A stretch of 64,000 bases of DNA from Saccharothrix tamanrassetensis (GCF_014203665.1 NZ_JACHJN010000015.1:62001-126000); one strand, 5' to 3'; shown: positions 8,130 to 15,977, numbered from the stretch's first letter. Numbers and translations are program-made. Notes: generated from the letters alone by a model not told the origin.

Positions 8130-8231
8130 TCAGTTGTAGGGCATTCCGCCGAACGGGCCGGATGCCACCTGGGCGGCGGTGGTGAAGAAGGCCACCAGCA
8201 GGACGGCGATGAGTACTCGTCCGATTCGCAT
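8130..8231 (-). CDS. Very small secreted peptide (33 residues)
   Basis: A short frame with an ATG at 8229-8231 and a TGA at 8130-8132. It encodes 33 residues: basic start MRIGR, a hydrophobic core VLIAVLLVAFF, a small-residue region TTAAQVA, then SGPFGGMPYN. That is a textbook signal peptide followed by a mature tail of only about 10-13 residues. GGAG lies 6 bp before the ATG. The gene is divergent from the large LuxR-type regulator, which suggests a secreted signalling peptide or the remnant of a longer secreted protein. I do not recognise a family. Confidence 0.5.
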   Translation of the reverse strand: MRIGRVLIAVLLVAFFTTAAQVASGPFGGMPYN

Positions 8232-8381
8232 GTGCGCTCCAGTCACGGGAGATCGGAGGGAATTCAGGCAAATTCGGCGCCGACGGATACGGTGGCAGCA
8301 GCGGGTGAAACGCGGCGGTGATTCCGGTGAACAACCGGCGAACTGTCCGAACGTGGCGTCAATTCGAAATACCGAAACACC

Positions 8382-8410
8382 TTGTTAACCTGCTGTTGGC
8401 CTTGTATTCT
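8382..8410 (+). promoter_or_regulatory. Sigma70-type promoter for LuxR regulator
   Basis: TTGTTA at 8382-8387 and TATTCT at 8405-8410 are separated by 17 bp. Six bases separate the -10 box from the GTG at 8417, so transcription would begin at the start codon and the mRNA would be leaderless. Confidence 0.55.
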
Positions 8411-8416
8411 CTCGGT

Positions 8417-11083
8417 GTGCGCGCCGTCACCCTGCGTCTCGTTGGCCGCGAGCGTGAGCTGGCCCGCCTCCTGGACCGGGTCGACGCCTTGGCCGAGGGG
8501 CGGGGCACCGCGCTGGTGGTCGAGGGCGAGCCGGGGATCGGCAAGACCGCGCTGGTCAGGGTCGTGTGCGAGGCCGCCGCCGAGCGCGGGTTCCGGGTCT
8601 GCAAGGGCACGGGGGACGAACTGGGCCGCTCGCTGCCGCTGTTGCCGCTGCTCGACGCGCTGTCCACGGCCCGCTCCGACCCCGGCGCGACGGCCACCGC
8701 CGAACGCCTGCTGGCCCGCGTGGACGATTTCTGCGCCGTCGGCCCGGTGCTCCTGGTGCTGGACGACCTGCACTGGGCGGACGCCGCCAGCGTGGCGGTG
8801 TGGAAACGGCTCGCCCGGCTCGTGCCGCAACTCCCGCTGCTGTTGATCGGCGTGCTGCGGCCGTTGCCGCGCCGGGACGACCTCTCCGCGCTGCGCAACG
8901 GCGTCGAACGCCTCACCGTGCCGAAGCTCGCGGACGCGGCGGTGGCCGAACTGGTGGGCCTGCTGGCGGGCGGCACCCCGGACGACGCGCTCGTCGCGCT
9001 CGCCGCCGACGCCGGCGGCAACCCGCTGTACCTGGTCGAACTGGTGGAAGCCCTGGTGCGCGGCAACGCGGTCGAGGTGGACGCCACCGGCACCGCCCGG
9101 CTCACCGAGGCGGACCTGCCCGCGTCGCTGTCCGCCGCCATCGCCGACCGGATCGGCTTCCTCAGCGACGACGTGCGCCGCGTGCTGGTCGCCGCCGCGC
9201 TGCTCGGCGTGGGCTTCCCGGTCGCCGACTTGGCCGCCGTGCTCGGCCGCCGGGTGGTCGACCTGCTGCCCGCGTTGCAGGACGCGACCGTCGCCGGCGT
9301 GCTGGAGGACCGTCCGGCGGGCCTGAGCTTCCGCCACCCGCTGGTCCGCGCGGCGCTGTACGACGAGGTGCCCGAATCCGCCCGCGGCGCGTGGCACGGC
9401 GAGGCCGCGCGGGCGCTGGCCGAGAGCGGCGCGGGCGTGGACCGGGTGACCCGGCAGCTGCTGGCCGCCGACGACCGCGTGCCCGACTGGGTGGGCGGCT
9501 GGCTCGACGAGCACGGCGCGACGCTGGTCGCGCACGCCCCCGAAGCCGCCGTGGACCTGCTCGGCCGGGTTGTCGTCACGCCCGGCGCCACCACCCGGCG
9601 CGGTGTGCTGCTCTCCCACCTGGCCGAAGCCCGGTTCCGGCTCGGCGACCACCACGGCGCGGAAGCCGTGGCGCTGGCCGGGCTGGAACACGGCACCCTG
9701 GTGGACCTGCACTGGACCCTCGCCCAGTGCCGTTCGATGACCGGCCGGTCCGCCGAGACGCTGGTCGAGCTTGACCGCACCCTGGCCGCGCCCGACCTCA
9801 CCGAAGGCGACCGCGCCCGGCTGCTGGTGCTCGCCGCCCGCGCGCACTGGGACGTGGGCGAACTCGACGCCGCCGAACAGCTCGCCGACACCGCGCTGCG
9901 GATCGGCGACCGCGGGGCGACCAGCTGGGCGCTGCACGTCCGCACCATCGTGGCCATGGCACGCGGCCGGATGGCCGAGGCGCTCCCGCTGTTCGACCGG
10001 GCGCTGGCGGTCGCGATGGGCGACCCCGCGACCGCGGACCTCCGACTGCTGCTGCAGATCAACCAGGCCGTGACGCTGGGCGAGCTGGACCGGGGCGAGG
10101 AGGCCATCGCGTCCGCCAGCGTGGTCCGGCACGCCGCCGACCAGACGGGCAACATCGTGCGGCTCGCCCAGGCGCAGAGCGCGCTGGGGCAGCTGCTGCT
10201 GGACGCGGGCCGGTGGGACGAGTCGCTGGTCGACGTGGACCTGCTCGCGGACGACCTCAAGCACCCCATGGTGTCCCGCTGCGACCACGGCGTGGCGGCG
10301 CTGATCCGCCTGCACCGGGGCGACGTCGAAGGTGCGCGCCGGGACCTGGACGCGGCCGGCGCGGGGGTGCGGGGGCACGTCGTGGGGCCGTTGGCGTCGG
10401 CGACCAGCCTGGAGCTGGAGCAGGCGGGACGGCGGTCCGAGGCGCTGGCCGTGCTGGTCGACGGGTTCGAGTCGGTGGAGGACCTGCTGCCCGACGCCGT
10501 GCGGCTGGCCGTGGAGCTGGGTGCGGACCCGTCGGCGGCGGTGGCCCGTGCCGAGCGGCTGGTCGCGGAGCTGGACGTCCCGCACCGCCGCGCGTCCGCC
10601 GCGTACTGCCGTTCGCTGGTGGCCGGCGACCCGGTCGGGCTGCTGCACGCCGCCGAGGAGTACCGGGCGGCGGGGCGTCCGCTGTTCCGGGCCAAGGCGC
10701 TCGCGGCGGCGGCCGTCGCCTTCGCGTCGGCGGGCGACGGCACCTCGGCCCGTGCCGCGCTGAGCCACGCGGTGGACGTCTACACGGCGCTGGGTGCGGA
10801 CTGGGACGTGACGCTGCTGCTGGCCCGGATGCGGGAACTGGGCATCCGGCGCGGCCCGCACGCCAAGCACCGGCGGGCCACGCACGGCTGGGAGAGCCTC
10901 ACCCCGATGGAACTCAAGGTCACCGAACTGGTGGTGACCGGCCTGTCCAACCGGCAGATCGGCGAACGCCTGTTCCTGTCCGGTCGGACGGTGGCCACCC
11001 ACGTGTCACACGTGCTGGCGAAGCTCGGCGTCCGGTCGCGCACCGACATCGCCCGGGAAGCGGTCCGGCACCGGGTGGGCTGA
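8417..11083 (+). CDS. LuxR-family large ATP-binding (LAL) transcriptional regulator
   Basis: 888 residues. The N-terminal AAA ATPase has LVGRERELARLL, Walker A GEPGIGKTAL near residue 37 and Walker B LLVLDDLHWAD near residue 113. A long helical TPR-like middle follows (ALAESGAGVDR, LARAHWDVGELDAAEQLAD). The protein ends with a LuxR helix-turn-helix (LTPMELKVTELVVTGLSNRQ, then GRTVATHVSHVLAKLGVRSRTDI). LAL proteins act as pathway activators that couple ATP and ligand binding to DNA binding. The GTG at 8417 is preferred to the upstream GTG at 8318 because of the -10 box at 8405-8410 and because the family starts at RLVGRERE. The 3' end overlaps the convergent DUF6328 gene by 78 bp. Confidence 0.93.
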   Translation: MRAVTLRLVGRERELARLLDRVDALAEGRGTALVVEGEPGIGKTALVRVVCEAAAERGFRVCKGTGDELGRSLPLLPLLDALSTARSDPGATATAERLLARVDDFCAVGPVLLVLDDLHWADAASVAVWKRLARLVPQLPLLLIGVLRPLPRRDDLSALRNGVERLTVPKLADAAVAELVGLLAGGTPDDALVALAADAGGNPLYLVELVEALVRGNAVEVDATGTARLTEADLPASLSAAIADRIGFLSDDVRRVLVAAALLGVGFPVADLAAVLGRRVVDLLPALQDATVAGVLEDRPAGLSFRHPLVRAALYDEVPESARGAWHGEAARALAESGAGVDRVTRQLLAADDRVPDWVGGWLDEHGATLVAHAPEAAVDLLGRVVVTPGATTRRGVLLSHLAEARFRLGDHHGAEAVALAGLEHGTLVDLHWTLAQCRSMTGRSAETLVELDRTLAAPDLTEGDRARLLVLAARAHWDVGELDAAEQLADTALRIGDRGATSWALHVRTIVAMARGRMAEALPLFDRALAVAMGDPATADLRLLLQINQAVTLGELDRGEEAIASASVVRHAADQTGNIVRLAQAQSALGQLLLDAGRWDESLVDVDLLADDLKHPMVSRCDHGVAALIRLHRGDVEGARRDLDAAGAGVRGHVVGPLASATSLELEQAGRRSEALAVLVDGFESVEDLLPDAVRLAVELGADPSAAVARAERLVAELDVPHRRASAAYCRSLVAGDPVGLLHAAEEYRAAGRPLFRAKALAAAAVAFASAGDGTSARAALSHAVDVYTALGADWDVTLLLARMRELGIRRGPHAKHRRATHGWESLTPMELKVTELVVTGLSNRQIGERLFLSGRTVATHVSHVLAKLGVRSRTDIAREAVRHRVG

Positions 11084-11557
11084 CCGCGCGCGGTAGCGCA
11101 GCGGCAGCACGAACCACCAGAAGCCGAACCACAGCACCAGCCCCGTGGTGATCCACACCGCCGGCCACAGGCCCAGCACCACGTCCAGGATCAGCAGCAG
11201 GGCGGTGGCCAGGGCCAGCTTCAGCAGCACCAGACCGGCCAGCAGCAGCCGGCTGGACGTGCGCACCAGCTCGTCCTTCAGCCGGCGGCGGAACACCAGC
11301 CGGTGGAACGGCGCGGGCGCGATCAGCAGGGCGGTGGCGGTGGCACCCAGGACCAGGCTCAGCACGTAGACCTGGAGCTGGAACGCGCTGAGCGTGCCGA
11401 ACCGGGGCGTGAAGGCCAGCGTCAGCAGGAACGCCAGCAGTAGCTGCACGCCCGTCTGGGCGACCCTCATCTCCTGGAGGATCTCCGCGTAGTTCCGGTC
11501 GTTGCGCTGGGCCGGGGTCTCGTTGCGAGCCCGGGCGTTCCACTGGTCGTCGGTCAT
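11006..11557 (-). CDS. DUF6328 membrane protein
   Basis: About 183 residues from the ATG at 11555-11557 (MTDDQWNARARNETPAQRND). A soluble, charged N-terminus leads into four hydrophobic helices (GVQLLLAFLLTLAFTPRF, VYVLSLVLGATATALLIAP, LLLAGLVLLKLALATALLLI, ITTGLVLWFGFWWFVLPL). The pattern AEILQEMRVAQTGVQ before helix 1 is typical of the DUF6328 family of actinomycete membrane proteins. Function unknown. It is divergent from an AraC-type regulator with a palindrome between them, so that regulator is the most likely controller. The last 78 bp are antisense to the LuxR gene, so the polar C-terminus may be poorly conserved. Confidence 0.75.
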   Translation of the reverse strand: MTDDQWNARARNETPAQRNDRNYAEILQEMRVAQTGVQLLLAFLLTLAFTPRFGTLSAFQLQVYVLSLVLGATATALLIAPAPFHRLVFRRRLKDELVRTSSRLLLAGLVLLKLALATALLLILDVVLGLWPAVWITTGLVLWFGFWWFVLPLRYRARSAHPVPDRFPGDVGARPDAELRQHV

Positions 11558-11571
11558 GGTCCTACCGTGCT

Positions 11572-11589
11572 CTCCGCACTGGTGCGGAG
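11572..11589. promoter_or_regulatory. Perfect 8-2-8 palindrome between divergent genes
   Basis: CTCCGCAC-TG-GTGCGGAG lies in the 62-bp gap between the DUF6328 gene and the AraC-type gene, overlapping where both promoters must be. Probable regulator binding site. The protein that binds is not known. Confidence 0.55.
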
Positions 11590-11619
11590 ACATCGGTCGG
11601 CATACCGAGGTTGTCCGCG

Positions 11620-12294
11620 ATGTTGGTACCGGACGTGGACCTGCGCACCTGGGTGACGGACGTGGCTGTGGAGACGGTGCCGCCGTCCGGAACCCAGGCG
11701 AGTCCGCCGGACCCGGCGACGACGTTGGTGTTCTGCTCGGCCGCCGAGGAGGCGTTCGTGGTGGGCCCGCAGACCCGCGGCAAGTACTTCCGAGGGGCCG
11801 AAGCGCACCGGTTGAAGGTGCGGCTGCGTCCGGGCCGGGCGCGGGCGGTGCTGGGGGTGGCGGCGCACGAGTTGGTGGACCGGGTCGTGCCGCTGCGGGA
11901 CCTGTGGGGATCGGCGGTCGCGCCGGGGGAGCTCCGCCGGGTCCTGGCCGAGCGGCTCGCGGCCGTCGACCCGCAGCGGGACGCGTTGGTCACCGAGGCC
12001 GTGCGGACCGTGCCGTCGTCGGGGGTCGCGGCCACCGCGCGGGCGTTGCACGTCAGCGAGCGGCACCTGCGCACGTTGTTCAACGACGCGGTCGGGTTGT
12101 CCCCCAAGCAGTTCACGCGGGTCGAACGGGTGCGGCGGGTGGTGGCGTCGGGGAAGCCCGGCTCGTGGGCGCGGTTGGCGACCGAGTTGGGCTACTACGA
12201 CCAGTCCCACCTGAGCGCCGAGTTCCGGGCGACGATGGGAGTCGCGCCGGGAGCCTTCGCGGCCGGGCGGTTCCCCGAGGCGCAGCCCTGTTAG
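11620..12294 (+). CDS. AraC-family transcriptional regulator
   Basis: 224 residues. The C-terminal third is a clear double helix-turn-helix of the AraC family: GVAATARALHVSERHLRTLF, then SWARLATELGYYDQSHLSAEFR. The N-terminal half resembles the DUF6597-type sensory domain (TTLVFCSAAEEAFVVGPQT; VRLRPGRARAVLGVAAHEL). I start at the ATG at 11620, with GAGG 9 bp upstream. A TTG at 11611 is the alternative. Likely controls the divergent membrane-protein gene and itself via 11572-11589. The last 4 bp overlap the convergent GNAT gene. Confidence 0.85.
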   Translation: MLVPDVDLRTWVTDVAVETVPPSGTQASPPDPATTLVFCSAAEEAFVVGPQTRGKYFRGAEAHRLKVRLRPGRARAVLGVAAHELVDRVVPLRDLWGSAVAPGELRRVLAERLAAVDPQRDALVTEAVRTVPSSGVAATARALHVSERHLRTLFNDAVGLSPKQFTRVERVRRVVASGKPGSWARLATELGYYDQSHLSAEFRATMGVAPGAFAAGRFPEAQPC

Positions 12295-12794
12295 AGGGGC
12301 TTCGCCAGGTACAGCGCCACCTCGCCCTCGGCCGGCGTGCCCCGGTAGAGGGTGGTGTCCAGACCGGCGAGCGCGAACCCCATCCGCTGGTAGGCGCGGA
12401 TCGCGGGCACGTTGACGTTGGAGGTCTCCAGCCAAACCGTGCGAGCGCCGTTGTCGCGCCCGTGGTCCAGTGCCAGTTCCATCAGCCTCCGGCCGACGCC
12501 TCGGCCGCGGTGGCTCGGCGCGACCGTGAGCTGCCGGACGACCAGCCGGCGGTGCCAGTCGGCGATCTCCACCGAGATGAAGCCGCGGAGTTCGTCGTCC
12601 ACCGCCACGAAACCGTCCGCGGGCGGATCGTCGTCGTCCGGGGGGAAGACCTTGCGGAGGGGCGGGTCGACGGGGGTGGGTTCGAGCTGGAAGCCGAGTG
12701 GGGCCGAGCGGACCTCGAAGACGGTGTCGGTGGTGAACGAGTCGTCCAGCGTCAGGTCGTCGGCGGGGCTGATCGGGCGGTAGTGAAGATCCAC
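12291..12794 (-). CDS. GNAT acetyltransferase, streptothricin-acetyltransferase-like
   Basis: 167 residues with a complete GNAT fold. The acetyl-CoA pyrophosphate loop is seen in RQLTVAPSHRGRGVGRRLME (Q/RxxGxG/A), and the C-terminal AIRAYQRMGFALAGLDTTLYRG resembles the end of streptothricin acetyltransferases, where GFDTTLYR is typical. The acidic insert PPDDDDPPADGFV is unusual. It probably N-acetylates a small amine or antibiotic, but resistance is inference only. Convergent with the AraC gene (4-bp overlap), and followed on the minus strand by a hairpin and the ECF sigma gene lying 56 bp upstream. Confidence 0.8.
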   Translation of the reverse strand: MDLHYRPISPADDLTLDDSFTTDTVFEVRSAPLGFQLEPTPVDPPLRKVFPPDDDDPPADGFVAVDDELRGFISVEIADWHRRLVVRQLTVAPSHRGRGVGRRLMELALDHGRDNGARTVWLETSNVNVPAIRAYQRMGFALAGLDTTLYRGTPAEGEVALYLAKPL

Positions 12795-12807
12795 ACCGTC
12801 GATGGTG

Positions 12808-12828
12808 CCCGAGGCTCCCGGGCTCGGG
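12808..12828. terminator. Hairpin between GNAT and sigma genes
   Basis: CCCGAG and CTCGGG pair around a 9-base loop, 23-43 bp after the sigma-factor stop on the minus strand. Probable weak terminator or processing site. Confidence 0.35.
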
Positions 12829-12850
12829 CTTGAGGGCCCGGTCCCGGGAT

Positions 12851-14083
12851 TCAGCCGCAGGCGGCGGCGCGGTCCAGCAGGAGGGTGCGTTCGCGCTCGT
12901 TGCGGGTCATGGTGGCGGCGCGTTCGAACTCCGCGCGGGCCTCCGCGGCGCGGCCCAGTCTGGCCAGGAGGTCACCGCGCACGCTGGGCAGCAGGTGGTA
13001 GCCCTTCAGCGCGGGCTCGTCCACGAGTTCGTCCACCAGCTCCAGGGCCACGGCGGGGCCGAACGCCATGCTGGTCGCCACCGCGTGGTTCAGGTCGACG
13101 ATCGGGGACGGGGCGACCAGCGACAACGCCTCGTAGTACCCGACGATCCGGGTCCAGTCGGTCTCCTCGGGCGTGCGGGCGCGGGCGTGGCAGGCGGCGA
13201 TCCGCGCCTGCAACGAGTACGGACCGCCGCCCGCCTTCTCCAGGGCCGCCAGGCCGCGCCGGATGAGCAGCTGGTCCCACCGCGCCCGGTTCTGCTCCAG
13301 CAGCAGCACCGGTTCGCCGTTGGGGCCGATCCGGGCGCGCGAGCGGGACGCCTGGATCTCCAGCAGCGCGACCAGGCCGTGCACCTCGGGTTCGCGGGGC
13401 ATCAGGCCGGCCAGCACGCGGGCCAGGCGCAGCGCGTCCGCGCACAGCGCCGGGCGCATCCAGTCGTCGCCGGCGGTGGCCGAGTAGCCCTCGTTGAAGA
13501 TCAGGTAGATGACGCCCAGCACGGACGCCAGGCGGGCGTCGCGCTCGTCCTCGGCGGGCACCTCGAACGGCACGCCCGCCTTGGCCAGGGTCTTCTTCGC
13601 CCGCACGATCCGCTGCGCCACGGTCGACTCGGCGACCAGGAACGCCCGCGCGATCTCGTCGGTGGACAGCCCGCCCAGCATCCGCAGGGTCAGCGCGACC
13701 TGCGCCTCGGTGGAGAGCACCGGGTGGCAGGCGGTGAACACCAGGCGCAGCAGGTCGTCGTCGATGTCGCCGACGGACGAGCCCGCGTCGGGCGCGTGGT
13801 CCTGCTCCTGGTCGCGGCCGATCTCCGCGAGCTTGCGCTGGTAGTTCCGGCTGCGCCGGATCTGGTCGACGGCCCGGTTCTTCGCGGCGGTCATCAGCCA
13901 CGCGCCCGGGTTCCGCGGGATGCCGGTCCCCGGCCACTGCTCCAGGGCGCTGACCATCGCGTCCTGGGCGAGTTCCTCGGCCAGGCCCACATCGCGCACC
14001 ACCCGGGCGAGGCCCGCGATCAGCCGTGCCGACTCGATCCGCCAGACCGCCTCGACAGCACGACGCGCATCGGAAGCTGTCAC
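12851..14083 (-). CDS. ECF42-type sigma factor with long C-terminal extension
   Basis: 410 residues. Sigma region 2 (ARVVRDVGLAEELAQDAMVSALEQW, NPGAWLMTAAKNRAVDQIRR) and region 4 (LRMLGGLSTDEIARAFLVAE, STVAQRIVRAKKTL) are followed by about 220 residues of helical, TPR-like extension containing IYLIFNEGYSAT and LCADALRLARVL, the hallmark of ECF42 factors. These are partnered by DGPF (YciI-type) proteins rather than classical anti-sigmas, and such a gene lies just upstream at 14172-14600. The start is a GTG at 14081-14083. A 19-bp perfect inverted repeat places that codon in a hairpin loop, which may limit translation. Confidence 0.92.
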   Translation of the reverse strand: MTASDARRAVEAVWRIESARLIAGLARVVRDVGLAEELAQDAMVSALEQWPGTGIPRNPGAWLMTAAKNRAVDQIRRSRNYQRKLAEIGRDQEQDHAPDAGSSVGDIDDDLLRLVFTACHPVLSTEAQVALTLRMLGGLSTDEIARAFLVAESTVAQRIVRAKKTLAKAGVPFEVPAEDERDARLASVLGVIYLIFNEGYSATAGDDWMRPALCADALRLARVLAGLMPREPEVHGLVALLEIQASRSRARIGPNGEPVLLLEQNRARWDQLLIRRGLAALEKAGGGPYSLQARIAACHARARTPEETDWTRIVGYYEALSLVAPSPIVDLNHAVATSMAFGPAVALELVDELVDEPALKGYHLLPSVRGDLLARLGRAAEARAEFERAATMTRNERERTLLLDRAAACG

Positions 14084-14117
14084 GACCTGGGATCAGATCA
14101 GCTTCCGATGCGCGTCG
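14061..14117 (-). promoter_or_regulatory. 19-bp perfect inverted repeat enclosing the sigma start codon
   Basis: Bases 14061-14079 and 14099-14117 are exact reverse complements (19 bp) with a 19-base spacer. On the mRNA the upstream arm is in the YciI-sigma intergenic region. The loop carries CCAGGTCGTGA, including the GTG start, and the downstream arm is codons 2-8 of the sigma gene. The stem would hide or frame the ribosome site. Regulation is inferred. Confidence 0.65.
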
Positions 14118-14171
14118 GCAAGGCGGGGTCGGTCCCCGGGTGTTCCCCCGGGGTAGGCGCCCGGCGTGGGG

Positions 14172-14600
14172 TTACTTGTCCGCCTGCTGGGCGGCGATCT
14201 GCTGGCGCAGGCTCTCCTCGTGGTCCAGGACGTCCTGAGGGGCCTCGAAGTCCTCCGCCGAGAACACCTGGCGGATCTCGATCTGCGACTCCTCGCCGGT
14301 GGGGTTCGGCACCCGCTTCACCCACTCGACGGCCTCCTCCAAGGACTTCAGCTCCAGCAGCCAGTAGCCCGCGATGAGCTCCTTGGTCTCGGCGAACGGC
14401 CCGTCCACCACGGTGCGCTGGTCACCGTTGAAGTACACCCGCGCACCCTTCGCGCTGGGGTGCAGGCCTTCGCCGGCGAGCAGGACGCCGGCCTTCACCA
14501 GCTCCTCGTTGAACCTGCCCATCTCGCGGAGCACCTCTTCGCTGGGCATTGCGCCGGCTTCGGATTCCTGCGTGGCCTTGACGATCACCATGAAACGCAT
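14172..14600 (-). CDS. YciI/DGPF-domain protein, partner of ECF42 sigma
   Basis: 142 residues, starting MRFMVIVKATQESEAG with the family motif VDGPFAETKELIAGYWLLE at about residues 75-93. DGPF proteins have a ferredoxin-like fold, and their genes nearly always accompany ECF42 sigma factors, as here: same strand, 88 bp upstream of the sigma gene. They are thought to be the effector or target of the sigma factor, but their biochemistry is not established. The first two genes of the group (DoxX, then this) and the sigma gene are collinear and probably make one regulon. Confidence 0.9.
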   Translation of the reverse strand: MRFMVIVKATQESEAGAMPSEEVLREMGRFNEELVKAGVLLAGEGLHPSAKGARVYFNGDQRTVVDGPFAETKELIAGYWLLELKSLEEAVEWVKRVPNPTGEESQIEIRQVFSAEDFEAPQDVLDHEESLRQQIAAQQADK

Positions 14601-14644
14601 CTTCGTAGTCCCTTTCGGAGTGTTGACGTGCTCATCTTCGCTTG

Positions 14645-14759
14645 CGGGCGGGTGGGGTCACCGTGCGGTGGGGGTCGGGGAGCGTGTGGGTCGGGAGGTA
14701 GGTGGTGGGTCGGGAGGGGAGGTGGGTGGTGGGTCGGGCGAGGAGGCGGGTGGCTCGGG
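14645..14759 (+). repeat. G-rich minisatellite downstream of doxX-like gene
   Basis: Degenerate tandem repeats of GGTGGTGGGTCGGG/AGG units. The stretch around 14706-14724 has four closely spaced runs of three or more G (GGGTCGGGAGGGGAGGTGGG), enough for a G-quadruplex on the plus strand. It fills the gap between the DoxX and YciI genes. Confidence 0.6.
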
Positions 14760-15197
14760 TCAGCGGCGGAACGCGCGGCTCAGCGTGAACGAGCCGGGTC
14801 CGAGCACCGCGATCAGCAGGAACGCCCAGCTGTAGATGGCGGCCAGTTCACCCATGTTGTGCATCGGCAGCAGAGCGGTCGGCTGGTGCACCACGAAGTA
14901 GGCGAACGCCATCGCGCCGGAGCACAGCACCGCCGCGGGCCGGGCCGCGACGCCGACCAGCACCAGGACCGAGCCGACGAGTTCGATCACGCTGCCCCAC
15001 CAGCCGGGGAAGGAGCCGAACGGGACCGCCGTGCCCTGCCCGTCGATGCCGCCGAGCAGGCCGAACCCCTGGAGGCCGTGGCAGGCGAACAGGAAGGACA
15101 CCACGATCCGGAAGGCGGCGAGCACGAGGTCGTTGCGCTTGGCGGTGGCGCTCTTGGTGGTGGCGGTCGTGGTGGTCTGCGGAGCGGTGGTGGTCAT
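14760..15197 (-). CDS. DoxX-family membrane protein
   Basis: About 145 residues from the ATG at 15195-15197 (MTTTAPQ). A Thr-rich N-terminal tail leads to four hydrophobic helices: LVLAAFRIVVSFLFACHGLQGFG, then VIELVGSVLVLVGV, AVLCSGAMAFAYFVVHQP and ELAAIYSWAFLLIAVLGPG. The pattern RxxxxxxFxxHGxQK/G in helix 1 and the length fit DoxX proteins, which in actinomycetes are linked to redox and membrane-stress functions. Its place beside a DGPF/ECF42 pair suggests it belongs to that regulon. Both flanks carry G-rich repeats. Confidence 0.85.
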   Translation of the reverse strand: MTTTAPQTTTTATTKSATAKRNDLVLAAFRIVVSFLFACHGLQGFGLLGGIDGQGTAVPFGSFPGWWGSVIELVGSVLVLVGVAARPAAVLCSGAMAFAYFVVHQPTALLPMHNMGELAAIYSWAFLLIAVLGPGSFTLSRAFRR

Positions 15198-15298
15198 CTC
15201 TGCGGTCCCTTCTCGGTCGTCTTGCTTACGCGACGATCGGGGGTGGCACCGGATCGACACGGACCTCGAAGTTTTTTCGAGAATTTTGTTTCCGCAGG

Positions 15299-15405
15299 TC
15301 AGGCCGGGTGAGGGGGATGAGGTTGGGTGGATGAGGCGGGATGGGGGGTGGGTGGATGAGGCGTAGGGGTGGGTGGACGAGACGGGATGGGGGTGGGCGG
15401 ATGCG
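15299..15405 (+). repeat. G-rich imperfect tandem repeat upstream of doxX-like gene
   Basis: Four imperfect units beginning GGGTGGATGAGGCGGGAT, GGGTGGATGAGGCGTAGG, GGGTGGACGAGACGGGAT and GGGCGGATGCGG start at about 15325, 15350, 15371 and 15395. They lie 100-200 bp upstream of the DoxX start. A small AT-rich hairpin (CTCGAA/TTCGAG, 15265-15281) separates them from the gene. Confidence 0.6.
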
Positions 15406-15475
15406 GACGAACGTCGGAACCGGCAGCGCCCTGCGGGTGATCGTGTGCGGCCGGTGGGCGGACTTACAGTGACGC

Positions 15476-15919
15476 GTGAACGGCCATCTGTGGGTACGTG
15501 CTCGCTCCGTGCCCGACCACGCCCGCCTGCTCCGCAAGCTCGACCTGCCCCGTGTGCTGGCGGTGGTCGACGCGCACGCGGAGCCGGGTAGCCCGTACGC
15601 GGCGACGGGCGCGTTGCTCAGAGCCGTGGGGTCGGATCTCGCCGACCTGTCGTCCGCGGCGTTGGAGGAACCTTCCCGGGTCGCCCACTTCCTGGCGGGA
15701 CTGCTCCGGGTCGAGGCGCCGTGCGCGGTGGTGGTGGAGAACGCCCAGCACGCCGATGTGGCGGACGCCGAGGTGCTCGCGGTGTTGCTGCACCGGGATG
15801 ACGTGAGGCTGGTCGTGTGCACGGGGATGGAGCCGGTGTTCGATCCGCCTGGTGGGCTGCCCGCGGTGTCGTTCCGGGGTGCGTTGGCGTCGAGGACCGT
15901 GCTGGTCGAAGGGATCTGA
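15476..15919 (+). CDS. Small AAA-ATPase-like protein lacking a P-loop
   Basis: 147 residues of good coding character. The segment PCAVVVENAQHADVADAEVLAVLLHR at about 83-108 (hydrophobic strand, then E-N-A-x-x-A-D) resembles the Walker B region of LuxR/LAL-type ATPases, and the preceding PYAATGALLRAVGSDLA resembles their helical segment after the P-loop. No Walker A motif and no DNA-binding domain are present, so it is a stand-alone fragment or a degenerate paralogue. The start is a GTG at 15476, with TACAGT ending 5 bp before it (leaderless). It may be a pseudogene. Function unknown. Confidence 0.5.
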   Translation: MNGHLWVRARSVPDHARLLRKLDLPRVLAVVDAHAEPGSPYAATGALLRAVGSDLADLSSAALEEPSRVAHFLAGLLRVEAPCAVVVENAQHADVADAEVLAVLLHRDDVRLVVCTGMEPVFDPPGGLPAVSFRGALASRTVLVEGI

Positions 15920-15977
15920 ACCACGGCCGGACCGGCCACGGATATTCCCGCCGCACGCGGAGATTCCTGACCCTTCC

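Noticed and set aside
8264-11002. A 912-codon minus-strand frame opposite the LuxR regulator
   Set aside because: Shadow frame. The plus strand has clear Walker and LuxR motifs.
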